Source: a virus. Taken from it: DNA of 22,135 bases. Location of the stretch: IMG/VR virus record IMGVR_UViG_3300033141_004106, positions 1-22,135 of that record. One strand, written 5' to 3'. The position numbers were made by a program, and so were the translations under genes. The notes under the pieces were generated by a model. That model was not told the origin of the DNA, did no database searches, and worked only from the letters and a program-made list of their open reading frames with translations. Each line of letters begins with the position of its first letter. Positions within the stretch are counted from its first letter, which is position 1. Positions 12,534 to 21,254 of the stretch are shown here, piece by piece.

Positions 12534-13793
12534 CTATTGACATTTGCATATTTTCTTCAATGGGTCACCGCCCGGCAGCGTATCTGTAGCACAACTGCCA
12601 ATATAGCCAAAAACCTTCATCCATTGAGAAGCATTCTCGTAATTATGCTCCAGTTCAGAACATCGGCCTATTATGAAGCATTGACCAGCCAGCCACTGTA
12701 AGTCTGATGCTTTCACCCCGATTGTCATGTTTTGAAAATCGTATGTCAAGCTTGTTACATAGTAATAATGCTGCTCTTCTCCCTCACCCGACGGACTCAA
12801 ACCAAATGTATCCTGAAGTATGAAGGTATCGAAAATCTCAAGCTCGTCAATGAAATCAATTGGTAAAGTAAAGCTGACAACTCTGTTGCCATAAGATAAA
12901 CGCTGTAAATCTTCTCCGGCTCTTAGCACTGCAAAGTCTTCACAGCTCACACATGGATATTCCCAAGTCTCATAGTTCTCAATCTCACTCTCAAAATCGG
13001 TTATAGATGCATCAGACTCAAACTCTCTAGCTCCACCATAGACAGAAGCAGCAGGATAGTAATCCCAACACACTTTGATTCTATTTACAGCATCCCTCAG
13101 GTTGAATTCAATTATTGGTGCATTGATACAATCAGTCTGAGCAATGATTGTCTTATCAGTATCAAACGTTGTAAGGTCTTTTCTACCAAAATGAAGTTTA
13201 CCTTCTCTATCAGGCCACGCCTTGATTCCGAAACTGAAGAGCAGTTTTTGAAGCACTGAAGAAGCATCCTCAAGTTCAGTGAGTGCTAATTTACCGCATT
13301 CATCCCAGCCACTATCTTCAAACAAGTCAGCAACCTCGTCTAAAGAATCTGTATCAATATAATCTATCGGCACTTCAGCAAGATAAACAAGAAAGAAGCC
13401 GAGAACATAGGCCGGGTTCTGGACATAGCCATTGGCTGAATTCCAAGCTGCTAAGCTGTAGCCTTCAGCATTGTAAGTAATTTTCTTATCGCCTTGACTA
13501 GAGTTGAATGTAATGAATGTCCTGCCATCGGCATCGTAAGTGACTGTATAATCTGACGAATCGACAAGCCCATTATCAGCATAAACTTCAAGCACTGAGT
13601 TCAATGGATGTGCTGCTGCGATGTATTTATTCGAAGTTGTATCAATACAGAGCGCTTCTATTGCTCCGAGATTTTCACCTGTAGTCAGGCTGTGAAGCCC
13701 TAACACTTCAGGAATTGCTTTGCCTATAGCATTCTCATGAGCGTTTGGCCACTCTTCAGTTGTTACGATATATAATGGCATTTTCTTTCTCAA
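12534..13793 (-). CDS. Tail hub/baseplate protein, C-terminal part of a split gene
   Basis: As an isolated frame this is 419 residues from TTG 13793. Open coding in the same frame continues upstream to a TAG at 13979-13977 and reads like protein: LLAQGYCKNQPVKLYFGW, then GWKERYFQGIVDDYVL. No ATG, GTG or TTG lies in that extension, so the part almost certainly continues the gene at 13897-15231 through a +1 frame change. The joined product, 15231 to 12534 with one base skipped, would be 898 residues. The C-terminal part is beta-rich (FTLPIDFIDELEIFDTFILQD) with cysteines near the end (CATD ... CKCQ). It resembles siphovirus hub or tail-tip proteins by position and size. Confidence 0.7.
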   Translation of the reverse strand: MRKKMPLYIVTTEEWPNAHENAIGKAIPEVLGLHSLTTGENLGAIEALCIDTTSNKYIAAAHPLNSVLEVYADNGLVDSSDYTVTYDADGRTFITFNSSQGDKKITYNAEGYSLAAWNSANGYVQNPAYVLGFFLVYLAEVPIDYIDTDSLDEVADLFEDSGWDECGKLALTELEDASSVLQKLLFSFGIKAWPDREGKLHFGRKDLTTFDTDKTIIAQTDCINAPIIEFNLRDAVNRIKVCWDYYPAASVYGGAREFESDASITDFESEIENYETWEYPCVSCEDFAVLRAGEDLQRLSYGNRVVSFTLPIDFIDELEIFDTFILQDTFGLSPSGEGEEQHYYYVTSLTYDFQNMTIGVKASDLQWLAGQCFIIGRCSELEHNYENASQWMKVFGYIGSCATDTLPGGDPLKKICKCQ

Positions 13794-13896
13794 GTACTTC
13801 TGAGTAATATCTTTCAGAGTGGCCTTGAATGTCGGCCCAGATAAAACATAGTCATCAACAATTCCTTGAAAATACCTTTCTTTCCAGCCATGCGGC

Positions 13897-15231
13897 TCAT
13901 TTGTCCAGCCGAAGTATAGTTTGACCGGTTGATTCTTGCAGTAGCCTTGAGCTAAAAGCTTTTGAAACTCTGAGGTCTAAATCTGCAACTTGGAACATGC
14001 CAGTAAAGTCATCGATTGAACGGGTAGCTGATGCAGCACTGAGAATCCGTCCTTCATAGAACCTGTCGGTAGCTCTCATATCAATCGGTGCGTAATACTT
14101 CCAGACCAGTTCCCCGGCTATTTTCCAAGCCCATTCCCAAGTAAAATAAGGCGCTTTTGACTCAGCTTCACCGATGACTATTGTAAACATTCCATAAAGG
14201 TCATCTACGCCTGAAGTCATCTTTCCTGTCTCATCAGTAAAAAATTCGCCGGCATAGCCCTCTACGTCAATACCTTCTAATCCAGGCAAGACATTCTGCT
14301 TGATGAGCTTGATTTTATAAATGCCACCTTTCATAGCTGGCATTGAAGGAATTGTTATTTGGGTATCGGAATCAACTGAGAAATCACCGTGTGTTCTGAT
14401 TAATGTATAATCGCCCTGACCTTCTTGACCTTCAAATATAATCAGGTCAACAATTGAATCCCAGTTTACAGATTGATTAAGTGAATATCTTGAAGTATCA
14501 TTCAGCTCAGCATTATCTTGCTTGAAGCCAAGCCCTCTTATTATCAGCTCTTCACCACCGTTGCCGGAAAATTTATTTCTTGAAATAGAGTTTACAACCG
14601 GATTAAGAAAATTGGCTGTAATTTTCGTTGCGTTGAAAGCACATTTGAAGTATTCGTTATTATTGAAGGATGTATCATAATCAGAAAAATGAAAAACAAA
14701 GCCTATCCTAAAGGCTTTCTCTTGGCTAATATTGCTTTTTGCTACTGCTTTGTACGCTGGCATCCAAAGCTGTGCTGAATAAGGCAAATCAGCAATTGAA
14801 AGCGTTAGTCTCTCACCCTCCTCACCAGCTCCTGTTGGTGGATAATTATCCCACTGATTCACACCATCATAATATTTTCCTGTGACTGCATCGACATCCC
14901 AAACTTTTGGAAATGAAAGTTGATACATAAACTTAGGATAGAAATCCCAGCTCCCGACTCCTGCTGAGTTGTCTTCCAATTCCAGCTCAATATCTACAGC
15001 CATATCGATAATCTGGTCAGCACTGCTTACCAGTTCATAATTATCAGTTGCTATGATTATCGGATACCATCCCCAGTATTTAGGGTCTGAGCCATCGTTG
15101 CCATAACCTATGATTCCGTCTTCAATATGAAGGTCAGTCCAATGGTCTATGCTCCATTTTGAGCCATCTATAGAATTATAGGCGAGTGTTCTGATTACGA
15201 TTGATGTCCATTCTCTGTAAGGTAAAGTCAT
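13897..15231 (-). CDS. Tail hub/baseplate protein, N-terminal part with IPT/TIG-like domain
   Basis: A 444-residue reading starting MTLPYREWTSIVIRT, one nt after the stop of the Dit-like gene. Residues of about 215-320 (NPVVNSISRNKFSGNGGEEL followed by IIRGLGF, ending in IYKIKLIKQN) match the Ig-like IPT/TIG fold. The first 210 residues are beta-rich with several aromatic clusters (YWGWYPIIIA). After about residue 422 (DLDLRVSKAF) the frame becomes unlike a folded protein and stops at TGA 13899-13897, whereas the +1 frame continues a plausible sequence. The likely intact gene is 15231-12534. The role as tail hub or tip is inferred from order (tape measure, Dit, hub, fibre). Confidence 0.7.
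   Translation of the reverse strand: MTLPYREWTSIVIRTLAYNSIDGSKWSIDHWTDLHIEDGIIGYGNDGSDPKYWGWYPIIIATDNYELVSSADQIIDMAVDIELELEDNSAGVGSWDFYPKFMYQLSFPKVWDVDAVTGKYYDGVNQWDNYPPTGAGEEGERLTLSIADLPYSAQLWMPAYKAVAKSNISQEKAFRIGFVFHFSDYDTSFNNNEYFKCAFNATKITANFLNPVVNSISRNKFSGNGGEELIIRGLGFKQDNAELNDTSRYSLNQSVNWDSIVDLIIFEGQEGQGDYTLIRTHGDFSVDSDTQITIPSMPAMKGGIYKIKLIKQNVLPGLEGIDVEGYAGEFFTDETGKMTSGVDDLYGMFTIVIGEAESKAPYFTWEWAWKIAGELVWKYYAPIDMRATDRFYEGRILSAASATRSIDDFTGMFQVADLDLRVSKAFSSRLLQESTGQTILRLDK
13960..13963 (-). other. Likely +1 frame change (TCA-AAA-GCT) joining the split tail hub gene
   Basis: Within the 77-nt overlap of the two frames (13976-13900), skipping one A in the AAAA run converts TCA AAA GCT into TCA AAG CTT. 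The joined protein then reads DLDLRVSKLLAQGYCKNQ with no break. A tRNA-Lys on AAA could re-pair with AAG in the +1 frame, so programmed shifting is possible. An insertion error in a homopolymer or a real mutation would look identical. The exact site is inferred. Confidence 0.5.
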
Positions 15232-15232
15232 T

Positions 15233-16096
15233 TTAACCTAAAAGCCTTACTCCTCTTGTCAGAGTCCGAAGCTCTATCTTCCAATCATACAGCTCACCGC
15301 ATGTGCCTTTTGCAATCTGAGTGCCAAAGCCAGACATATTGGTCATATAGACATAGTAACAAAATTTATAATGGTCGTCTGGGATGAATATGAATTTACC
15401 ATTTGCTCTTTTAATATCACTCAGAAACTTCCTCATTTCACTGACTTGAGCTGGATTATTGATGTTCTTAATAACGATGCTAAACTCCTCTGCTTCTGAA
15501 TAGTAGTTTGACCAGATTTGTCCATAGTATGTTGTTTGAGTACCTTCAAAGAAAATCGGCCCATCTGAACGACCAGGTTGTAATCTTGCGTTACTAAATG
15601 ATTGCAGATTACCTAAAAAAAGCTCACCAAGCTCTATATAACCATCATCATTGTCAGCATCTATAACTTCAAGCAGCCAATATTGATGAGAACCGCAATT
15701 AAGTGTTTTGCATAGGTTTGGAAAATCTTCAACCAATCTATTCTTCAGACTGACTTCACAGACAGGCCCGCCCGAGCCTACAGACCACCAATCACAAGCT
15801 CCTGATTGACCCGGACAACCTGCGTCACAAGCCTTGAGCTTTAGTTCATCCCCAACATCGGATAATAAAAGATTATGATTGAAAATGCCTATAAAATCGG
15901 GTGAGATGTCAGTGCCGAAATCAATACAAATCCACTCTGGTATAGCTCCCGATGTTGTGCCGATGCCAGTGAATCTGAACGGCTTCGACGGCCTTACATT
16001 ATACAGATTCTCAAGAACGTAGAGCTCATCCTCAGAGCTTGAATATAAATCGACTTCAGAGTTAATCAAGTTATTAATTGCATATCTTATTGCCAT
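15233..16096 (-). CDS. Distal tail (Dit-like) / tail-tip protein
   Basis: A 287-residue protein encoded between the tape measure and the hub, the usual place for a distal tail protein. The middle (IPEWICIDFGTDISPDFIGIF, then YWLLEVIDADNDDGYIELGELFLG) looks like a galactose-binding-type beta sandwich. The end (YDWKIELRTLTRGVRLLG) resembles the last strand of tail-tube-like domains. It is rich in cysteine between residues 90 and 135. Its ATG shares one base with the tape-measure stop (TAATG). A ring adaptor at the tail end is the probable role. Assignment is by position and fold impression. Confidence 0.65.
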   Translation of the reverse strand: MAIRYAINNLINSEVDLYSSSEDELYVLENLYNVRPSKPFRFTGIGTTSGAIPEWICIDFGTDISPDFIGIFNHNLLLSDVGDELKLKACDAGCPGQSGACDWWSVGSGGPVCEVSLKNRLVEDFPNLCKTLNCGSHQYWLLEVIDADNDDGYIELGELFLGNLQSFSNARLQPGRSDGPIFFEGTQTTYYGQIWSNYYSEAEEFSIVIKNINNPAQVSEMRKFLSDIKRANGKFIFIPDDHYKFCYYVYMTNMSGFGTQIAKGTCGELYDWKIELRTLTRGVRLLG

Positions 16097-19000
16097 TATG
16101 TCACCCCTAGAGCCCTCCTGAATTTTCTCCTCATTTCTGAAGCGTTGACATCAAGAGCCTTCACAATCTCTGGTATAAGCTTCTGTCTTGTAAACTCTCT
16201 GTCAGAAATAATTGTACCAGTGATTTTGACTTCATTATTTATTGTAATTTCTTGATGTCCTGCTCTAGCCGGTAATGACATCAATCTATTGAGTTGAGCT
16301 GCTGGCAGCACATACTCCGGAGCACCCGGAGTGCCGTGAGTCATTACAAGCTGAGGCTTGGTCAGTACTGCTCCATGTTGAGCACTGATTATTTTTTCCC
16401 TCATTCCTTTTATGGCATCTACTACAGGCTTAAAATCAATAGCTTCACGAAAGCCACTTTTAATTTTTTCCGAGCTTTCTAGAGTAGCCTGCTGAACCTC
16501 TTTCATTTTATCAATTAGTTCTTTTCTCTTTTGTTGTGCTTGTACTTGGATTAAATCCATTTGTTTAAGGATGGCGTTCTTTTCTTCACCTGTGGCACTA
16601 GCCAACCTCTCTTGCAACATGGTTAACTTGATTTTTGTTTGTTCCTCAAGTTTAGCCAATTGCTGTTTAATTGCTTCAGCTTTTTTAATTCCTTCCAGTT
16701 TAGCAGCTTGTTCAAAAGCAGTTTTTTGCATTTCTTTTTTCAATTCATCATTTAGCTTTTTACGTTTTTGCTCGGCCTGTTTTTGGAGTAGAGCCATCTG
16801 TTTCAGTATAGCATTCTTCTCATCGCCAGTTGCTGTGACAAGCTCGGCTTGCAGACGTTCCAGCTTTATTTTAAGTTGAAGCTCGAGCGTAGATAGTTGC
16901 TTTTTTATAGCCTCTGCTTTAGATACATTATTCATTGAGCTTGATAGAGTTGCTGTCATTGATTCAATAACTTTAGAAGCGGTCATATTAACGTAAATTG
17001 TGCCTTTACTAGTCAAAGCATTGAGGATGCTATTCAAACCATCTACGATAGATTTACTTATATTCTCTAGGCGTGACGGAAGAGCCTTTATTTCAGCATC
17101 AATTGATTTCAGCCTCTCTCTAGCACCTTCAGCAAAACGGCTGGTAAAAAGTGTATTCTGCTTGATATCTCTAAACTGGTCTATCATGTGCAGTATTTTG
17201 GCATGAAAGAAGCCGACTAACTGATTCAAGATGTTCTGGGAATTCTCCCAAATTAATTTAAGCCAGTGAGCTAAATCTTTACCTTCCCTACCGGCCCCAC
17301 CGAGCAAGCCACCAATGCCTGCTAATAGGCCGCCTACTGCTTTTCCTATGCCTCCGACTATATCTGAAATTGCTCCAAAGACTGCATCAGCAACTTTGCC
17401 GACATTTTGAATATAACCAACTACGACTTCTGAAGCAGCCTTCCAGACATCTTGTACAGTCTTTGCTATATTCTTGAAGCCAATCATTTTACCTACAAGA
17501 AGGCCTATGCCAAGCGGTCCCGCCATCTTGCCTATTGTACCGAGAAAAGAACCACCGATATTACCGAATAGACCGCCCGCACCGCCACCACCTTCAGCAC
17601 CAGTGAGTAATTTTCCGACACCTCCAAAGACGCTTTTTACACTGTTAAGCAAGCCACCAGAGCCAGTAACAATCTGACCGATAAATCCGAGCGTCCATTT
17701 TGAGACAAGCTGAGCGACAAGAGTAAAGAATTGCTCTTTTACAGTCCCCCAGATACTACCTGCTACATCAGAGAACGACCTTGCTCCAGATAGCATGTCC
17801 TTGAGCCCCATTGTCCAAGCGTCTTTGATGCGTTGTGATACCTCAGTGAATGTTGACTCTGTTTTTGGTATCTCTTCAAATACAGTATCTTTGAACTCAC
17901 CAACGCTTTTCGTAGCCGGTGGCATCATATCGGCTGCGATACTGCCGAAGTCTCTAGCCTTTGGCACTAAGGCATCAAACTGCTGACCGAGCACTGCAAG
18001 TTGACCACCCATGATGACTACTTCATTAGTCGCAGCTTTTAATCTTGTCTCTAATTCTTCTACTGCTTTGTTATACTCTTCTTGACTGATTTCACCTGAC
18101 TCTAATTTTTCCTGTAGCAATGAGAAAACTGACTTCAGATACTCTGTCTCCCGCTTTGCTTCAGAAACTGTCTTGATACCGAAGTCCTCAAGCACCTTTC
18201 CCCATGTTGTAGTTGCACCTGAGAGCTGCTCAATCTCTTCTCTTGCTTTTGTTACAGCTTCGGTATAATCTTCCTCAGAGATTTTCCCATCTTTGAGTGC
18301 GGTATCTAAATCTTTGATTATATTCGTCAACTCATCGACTCTATCCTGCTTTTGCTTCAATGTCTGGATTCCAGTCTCTTTAAGATAATCTATCCATGTC
18401 TGCTGTTTCTCTTTCAGTTGCTCCATTGATGGGAGGATATTATCAATGGATATCTTATAATCTTCTGTAGCCCCTTTCTGTTTTTCAATTTCTTCAGCAT
18501 GTTCTTTACCAACTTTAGCAAGTGCTTCTTGTAGGGCTTGGCCCTCTCTTCCTTTTTTGATAGCCATTGCCATAGCAGCAGCATTACCATGATAAGCATC
18601 TCTAAGTTTTAGAAACTCTTGTTCAGTAAGGCCAGCCATATCGGCGGCTTTTTTCATTTTTGCAAATAATCTATCTTCAAGTTCCGCAGCCCTCTCAGCA
18701 GCTTCTTGAGCTTTTTTCTGAGCATCCCTGACTTTGAGATAACCAATAGCAAGAGCACCAAGAGCTGCTGTAAGAATACCCACAGGCCCAGTCATTGCCA
18801 CAACAGCAGTCTTTATGAGCGTAAAACCAGCAGCAAGTTTAGGCAAGATAATCAGCATCGGCCCGAGCACAGTCATCAAGCCGCCAAGCACTGCAACAAC
18901 TTTTGTAATTGTAGATGCTAAGAATGGATTGGCTTTCATCCAGTCAGATATTTTAGAGATGACACCAGAGAGACCCTCAACAAATTTACTGAGCACGGGA

Positions 19001-19734
19001 ACTATATTTTCAGCAATGGCAATTGTCAGACCCTGCATAGCACCCTTGAGAGTTGCTTGAGCATCAGCAAGGCGTGCTGCTTTATCGGCTGCTTCCTGGT
19101 CGAATACCATGCCGAGCTCTCTAGCTTTTTCTCTCAGTGCCTCCATACCGTCAACACCCTGAGCAAATAGCGGTAAGAGTTTCGTACCTGCCCTTCCAAA
19201 GATGTCCTGAGCCGTAGCTGCTCTGATTGTTGGGTCTTCTACTGCTGCTATAGCTTTTGCAAGAATCTCAAACTGCTTTTCTGGATGCAAGCCTTGAAGC
19301 TCTTGATAATTGACTCCTATTCTCTCAAATGCTCTCTGGTATGTCGTCATGCCTTCAGATGCATCAACAATAGTTTTCTGCATCTTCTTGACAGCCTTCT
19401 CAAGTGAAGTGAGGTCTGCACCGCTTATTTGAGCTGCATATCTCAGTTCTGAAAGAGTCTCTGTAGCAAAACCAGTCCGGAGCGCCATCTTGTGGACTTC
19501 ATCACCAGCCTTAACATAGCTCTTGACCATCATGCCGAGAGTGCCGACGATAGCACCGCCGGCAAGCGTCATTGCTTTACCGGCTGTTTTGAAGCCTTTA
19601 CCGATACGGCCAGCTGCTCCTGACAGAGTCTTCTCATCCTGCTTGACTTTATCGACAGACTGAGCCCATTTGGTGCGGTCAAGAATCATCTTGCCGACTA
19701 TAGCACCGGCAAAAAATCCACCAAATCCGTTCAT
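16096..19734 (-). CDS. Tail tape measure protein
   Basis: At 1212 residues this is the longest gene. The N-terminal part has the typical phage tape-measure pattern: a Gly/Ala-rich segment near 50-70, then MALRTGFATETLSELRYAAQ and FGRAGTKLLPLF (about 179-190). Hydrophobic membrane-like stretches follow (about 275-335 and 720-815). Long helices make up the rest. Two internal duplications are visible: residues 450-508 with 514-572, and 939-1001 with 1018-1080. The C-terminus has MTHGTPGAPEYVLPAAQLNRL, a common tape-measure ending. It sets tail length and passes into the cell during DNA entry. At roughly 1.5 angstrom per residue the predicted tail is about 180 nm, a rule-of-thumb estimate. GAGG lies 8 nt before the ATG. 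Confidence 0.95.
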   Translation of the reverse strand: MNGFGGFFAGAIVGKMILDRTKWAQSVDKVKQDEKTLSGAAGRIGKGFKTAGKAMTLAGGAIVGTLGMMVKSYVKAGDEVHKMALRTGFATETLSELRYAAQISGADLTSLEKAVKKMQKTIVDASEGMTTYQRAFERIGVNYQELQGLHPEKQFEILAKAIAAVEDPTIRAATAQDIFGRAGTKLLPLFAQGVDGMEALREKARELGMVFDQEAADKAARLADAQATLKGAMQGLTIAIAENIVPVLSKFVEGLSGVISKISDWMKANPFLASTITKVVAVLGGLMTVLGPMLIILPKLAAGFTLIKTAVVAMTGPVGILTAALGALAIGYLKVRDAQKKAQEAAERAAELEDRLFAKMKKAADMAGLTEQEFLKLRDAYHGNAAAMAMAIKKGREGQALQEALAKVGKEHAEEIEKQKGATEDYKISIDNILPSMEQLKEKQQTWIDYLKETGIQTLKQKQDRVDELTNIIKDLDTALKDGKISEEDYTEAVTKAREEIEQLSGATTTWGKVLEDFGIKTVSEAKRETEYLKSVFSLLQEKLESGEISQEEYNKAVEELETRLKAATNEVVIMGGQLAVLGQQFDALVPKARDFGSIAADMMPPATKSVGEFKDTVFEEIPKTESTFTEVSQRIKDAWTMGLKDMLSGARSFSDVAGSIWGTVKEQFFTLVAQLVSKWTLGFIGQIVTGSGGLLNSVKSVFGGVGKLLTGAEGGGGAGGLFGNIGGSFLGTIGKMAGPLGIGLLVGKMIGFKNIAKTVQDVWKAASEVVVGYIQNVGKVADAVFGAISDIVGGIGKAVGGLLAGIGGLLGGAGREGKDLAHWLKLIWENSQNILNQLVGFFHAKILHMIDQFRDIKQNTLFTSRFAEGARERLKSIDAEIKALPSRLENISKSIVDGLNSILNALTSKGTIYVNMTASKVIESMTATLSSSMNNVSKAEAIKKQLSTLELQLKIKLERLQAELVTATGDEKNAILKQMALLQKQAEQKRKKLNDELKKEMQKTAFEQAAKLEGIKKAEAIKQQLAKLEEQTKIKLTMLQERLASATGEEKNAILKQMDLIQVQAQQKRKELIDKMKEVQQATLESSEKIKSGFREAIDFKPVVDAIKGMREKIISAQHGAVLTKPQLVMTHGTPGAPEYVLPAAQLNRLMSLPARAGHQEITINNEVKITGTIISDREFTRQKLIPEIVKALDVNASEMRRKFRRALGVT
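16495..16920 (-). repeat. Tandem coiled-coil repeat in the tape measure
   Basis: Residues 939-1001 and 1018-1080 of the tape measure are duplicates offset by 79 residues: KAEAIKKQLSTLE with KAEAIKQQLAKLE, and GDEKNAILKQM with GEEKNAILKQM. The protein copies are close, implying a fairly recent in-frame duplication, which would lengthen the tail. Confidence 0.85.
18019..18387 (-). repeat. Diverged internal repeat in the tape measure
   Basis: Residues 450-508 and 514-572 align with a 64-residue period: ETGIQTL with DFGIKTV, and DGKISEEDYTEAV with SGEISQEEYNKAV. They are more diverged than the C-terminal repeat, suggesting an older duplication. Each unit carries a G-x-I-S-x-E-(D/E)-Y turn. Confidence 0.7.
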
Positions 19735-19777
19735 TGATTAGTCCTCTTCCTCTGAGTCTAACATTTTCATCTGAAAC

Positions 19778-20256
19778 TCAAGCCTTTATACCAAGACGGC
19801 AAGCATAGTTGAGCCAATACCGCCGCCTGAGATGCTTTCTTTTTGCCTCTTTTAACCAGAAATTCAAGTCTCTTACATCAAGACCATAGAGCTGTTCACC
19901 CGGGAACTGGCCCGGAAACTCACTTGCTATTACTGCTAGGTTTTGTCTCCAGGCCTTGTCGAGTTTTTTTCTTCAACAGTTAGCTCTCTCTCTGGTTTGA
20001 AAATACAGGTTGTCACATACTCAATAATCTCATTGACCTGTCTGAGCTCTAATTTATCGATTACCTTCTGCTTACCGAATATCAATTCAACCTGTTCAAA
20101 AGCAGCTTCAACATCACCCGTCCGGATTCTCTTTTCAAGAGAAGCCATCTTCCGTAAGACTCCTCTTGTTATCGGTTTTGCTTGAAGTTTCACTCCATCA
20201 ATTTCTACTGTGATTGGCTTGTAAAGACTTTTCTCTGTACTAAGTTTTAAGCTCAT
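19778..20256 (-). CDS. Tail assembly chaperone, frameshifted long form (GT-type)
   Basis: A -1 shift at A-AAA-AAC (19969-19963) moves the ribosome out of the 98th codon of the short form into a frame that stays open to TGA 19780-19778. This adds 61 residues (LDKAWRQNLAVIASEFPGQ at the start, then LDVRDLNFWLKEAKRK), for 159 in total. As in lambda G/GT, the long form would bind the tape measure through its T-like extension. It lies directly before the tape-measure gene as expected. The added region otherwise lacks a start codon and explains the gap between annotated genes. A short GC stem (19900-19915) lies about 50 nt downstream of the slip site. Confidence 0.85.
19936..20256 (-). CDS. Tail assembly chaperone, short form (G-type)
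   Basis: A 106-residue product of the unshifted frame. It begins MSLKLSTEKSLYKPITVEID and has a helical body (VLRKMASLEKRIRTGDVEAA, then KLELRQVNEIIEYVTT), like G-type chaperones that coat the tape measure during tail assembly. It starts in a TGATG overlap with the major tail protein gene. The last eight residues after the slip site (NSTRPGDKT region) are the unshifted tail. The short form is expected to be the more abundant product. Confidence 0.85.
   Translation of the reverse strand: MSLKLSTEKSLYKPITVEIDGVKLQAKPITRGVLRKMASLEKRIRTGDVEAAFEQVELIFGKQKVIDKLELRQVNEIIEYVTTCIFKPERELTVEEKNSTRPGDKT
19963..19969 (-). other. Programmed -1 frameshift slippery heptamer A-AAA-AAC
   Basis: In frame with the short chaperone the minus strand reads GAA GAA AAA AAC, containing the canonical X-XXY-YYZ heptamer AAAAAAC. 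Slipping back one base continues into CTC GAC AAG GCC TGG, a 61-codon open frame. This is the usual site type for tail assembly chaperone genes. Confidence 0.88.
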
Positions 20257-20780
20257 CAGCTAGACACTCCCCACTGATAAAGCTTACCCTCATAACCAGA
20301 ATCTTGATTCGGGAATACTTTAAACATGACGTTTAATACTCTCTGAGTCTCTCTGTCAAAACCAATGTCAAAAGCTCTGTACGGAAAGCATTTGTAAAGC
20401 AGAATCCAGGTCTTTTCATCTGGGTCAGGAACATTGTCACAGAGCGGTTGGATAAGAATCTGTTTGGCATCGTCATACATACTGCAACCAGATTTCACTG
20501 AGAAGACAGCGATATCAGCACCTCCTGACTCAACGCCTTCAAGCAAGGCTGTAAGCTGAGCTAATGTACTTCTAGTCATAGGCACTGATAATTCGGAAAC
20601 AGTACCAGTGAATGATGCATCAACAGGAGTTTCTCCATAACCTTCTTCTTGAATGTCGGAAACACTGTCGGTGGTAGTGAAAGAGACTGTACCAAGAACA
20701 GGATTAATCACAAGATTTGAATCTCCATAATCCCAAGTCAAGCGTACCGGTCCTTTGTCTTTGAAAGGTAACTGTGGCAT
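20256..20780 (-). CDS. Major tail tube protein
   Basis: A 174-residue beta-rich protein (VLGTVSFTTTDSVSDIQEE, then EGYGETPVDASFTGTVSEL and MTRSTLAQLTALLEG) typical of siphovirus tube subunits, which stack as hexamers round the tape measure. Size and place, between tail terminator and chaperone, agree. TGGAGG lies 6 nt before the ATG. A 30-bp gap separates it from the tail terminator gene. Confidence 0.82.
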   Translation of the reverse strand: MPQLPFKDKGPVRLTWDYGDSNLVINPVLGTVSFTTTDSVSDIQEEGYGETPVDASFTGTVSELSVPMTRSTLAQLTALLEGVESGGADIAVFSVKSGCSMYDDAKQILIQPLCDNVPDPDEKTWILLYKCFPYRAFDIGFDRETQRVLNVMFKVFPNQDSGYEGKLYQWGVSS

Positions 20781-20810
20781 TTTATACCTCCATTAAAAAT
20801 TTCTGAAGCC

Positions 20811-21254
20811 TTACGGTGGAAACTCCGTCGCAAGACTCCAGATGAAATTTGTCGAAAAAACATACAGTCCTGCTTCCGATGGATTGTCAATCACAGCCGG
20901 AAGACCGACTGCATTAATTACCATAGCACAGTATGGGGGGCCGCCGTCAACTGCTGGCAGCGTCCAGCCTGCTGTGCCATGTATTGATTCATATATACAA
21001 TATGCATCGTCTCTTGCTTGAAAATAACTCTCTGCTCTATTCCAGACCTGTATTGATTTCTCTTCCCAGTCTGCTAAATCAGGCACTACAGTTCCGGGAG
21101 ATGTCTCTAGTATAACAACACATCTTCTTGGTGGTTCAGAGCCTGACGGTGTTCTTAGTGGCAGTGAGCCGATAAAGAGATTAGTACCTATAGTCAAATC
21201 ACAACCACTGAGGCTCTCAATAAATGTTGCTATAGACTTTAGCACTGTGTTCAT
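20811..21254 (-). CDS. Tail terminator / tail completion protein
   Basis: A 147-residue protein with a helical start (MNTVLKSIATFIESLSGCDL) and a beta-rich rest (RRCVVILETSPGTVVPDL, then AMVINAVGLPAVID and YVFSTNFIWSLA). It resembles the minor capsid/tail terminator family (lambda gpU-like fold), which caps the tube and joins it to the head. It is encoded between the neck protein and the tube protein, with a 4-nt overlap upstream. The family call combines pattern and position. Confidence 0.75.
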   Translation of the reverse strand: MNTVLKSIATFIESLSGCDLTIGTNLFIGSLPLRTPSGSEPPRRCVVILETSPGTVVPDLADWEEKSIQVWNRAESYFQARDDAYCIYESIHGTAGWTLPAVDGGPPYCAMVINAVGLPAVIDNPSEAGLYVFSTNFIWSLATEFPP

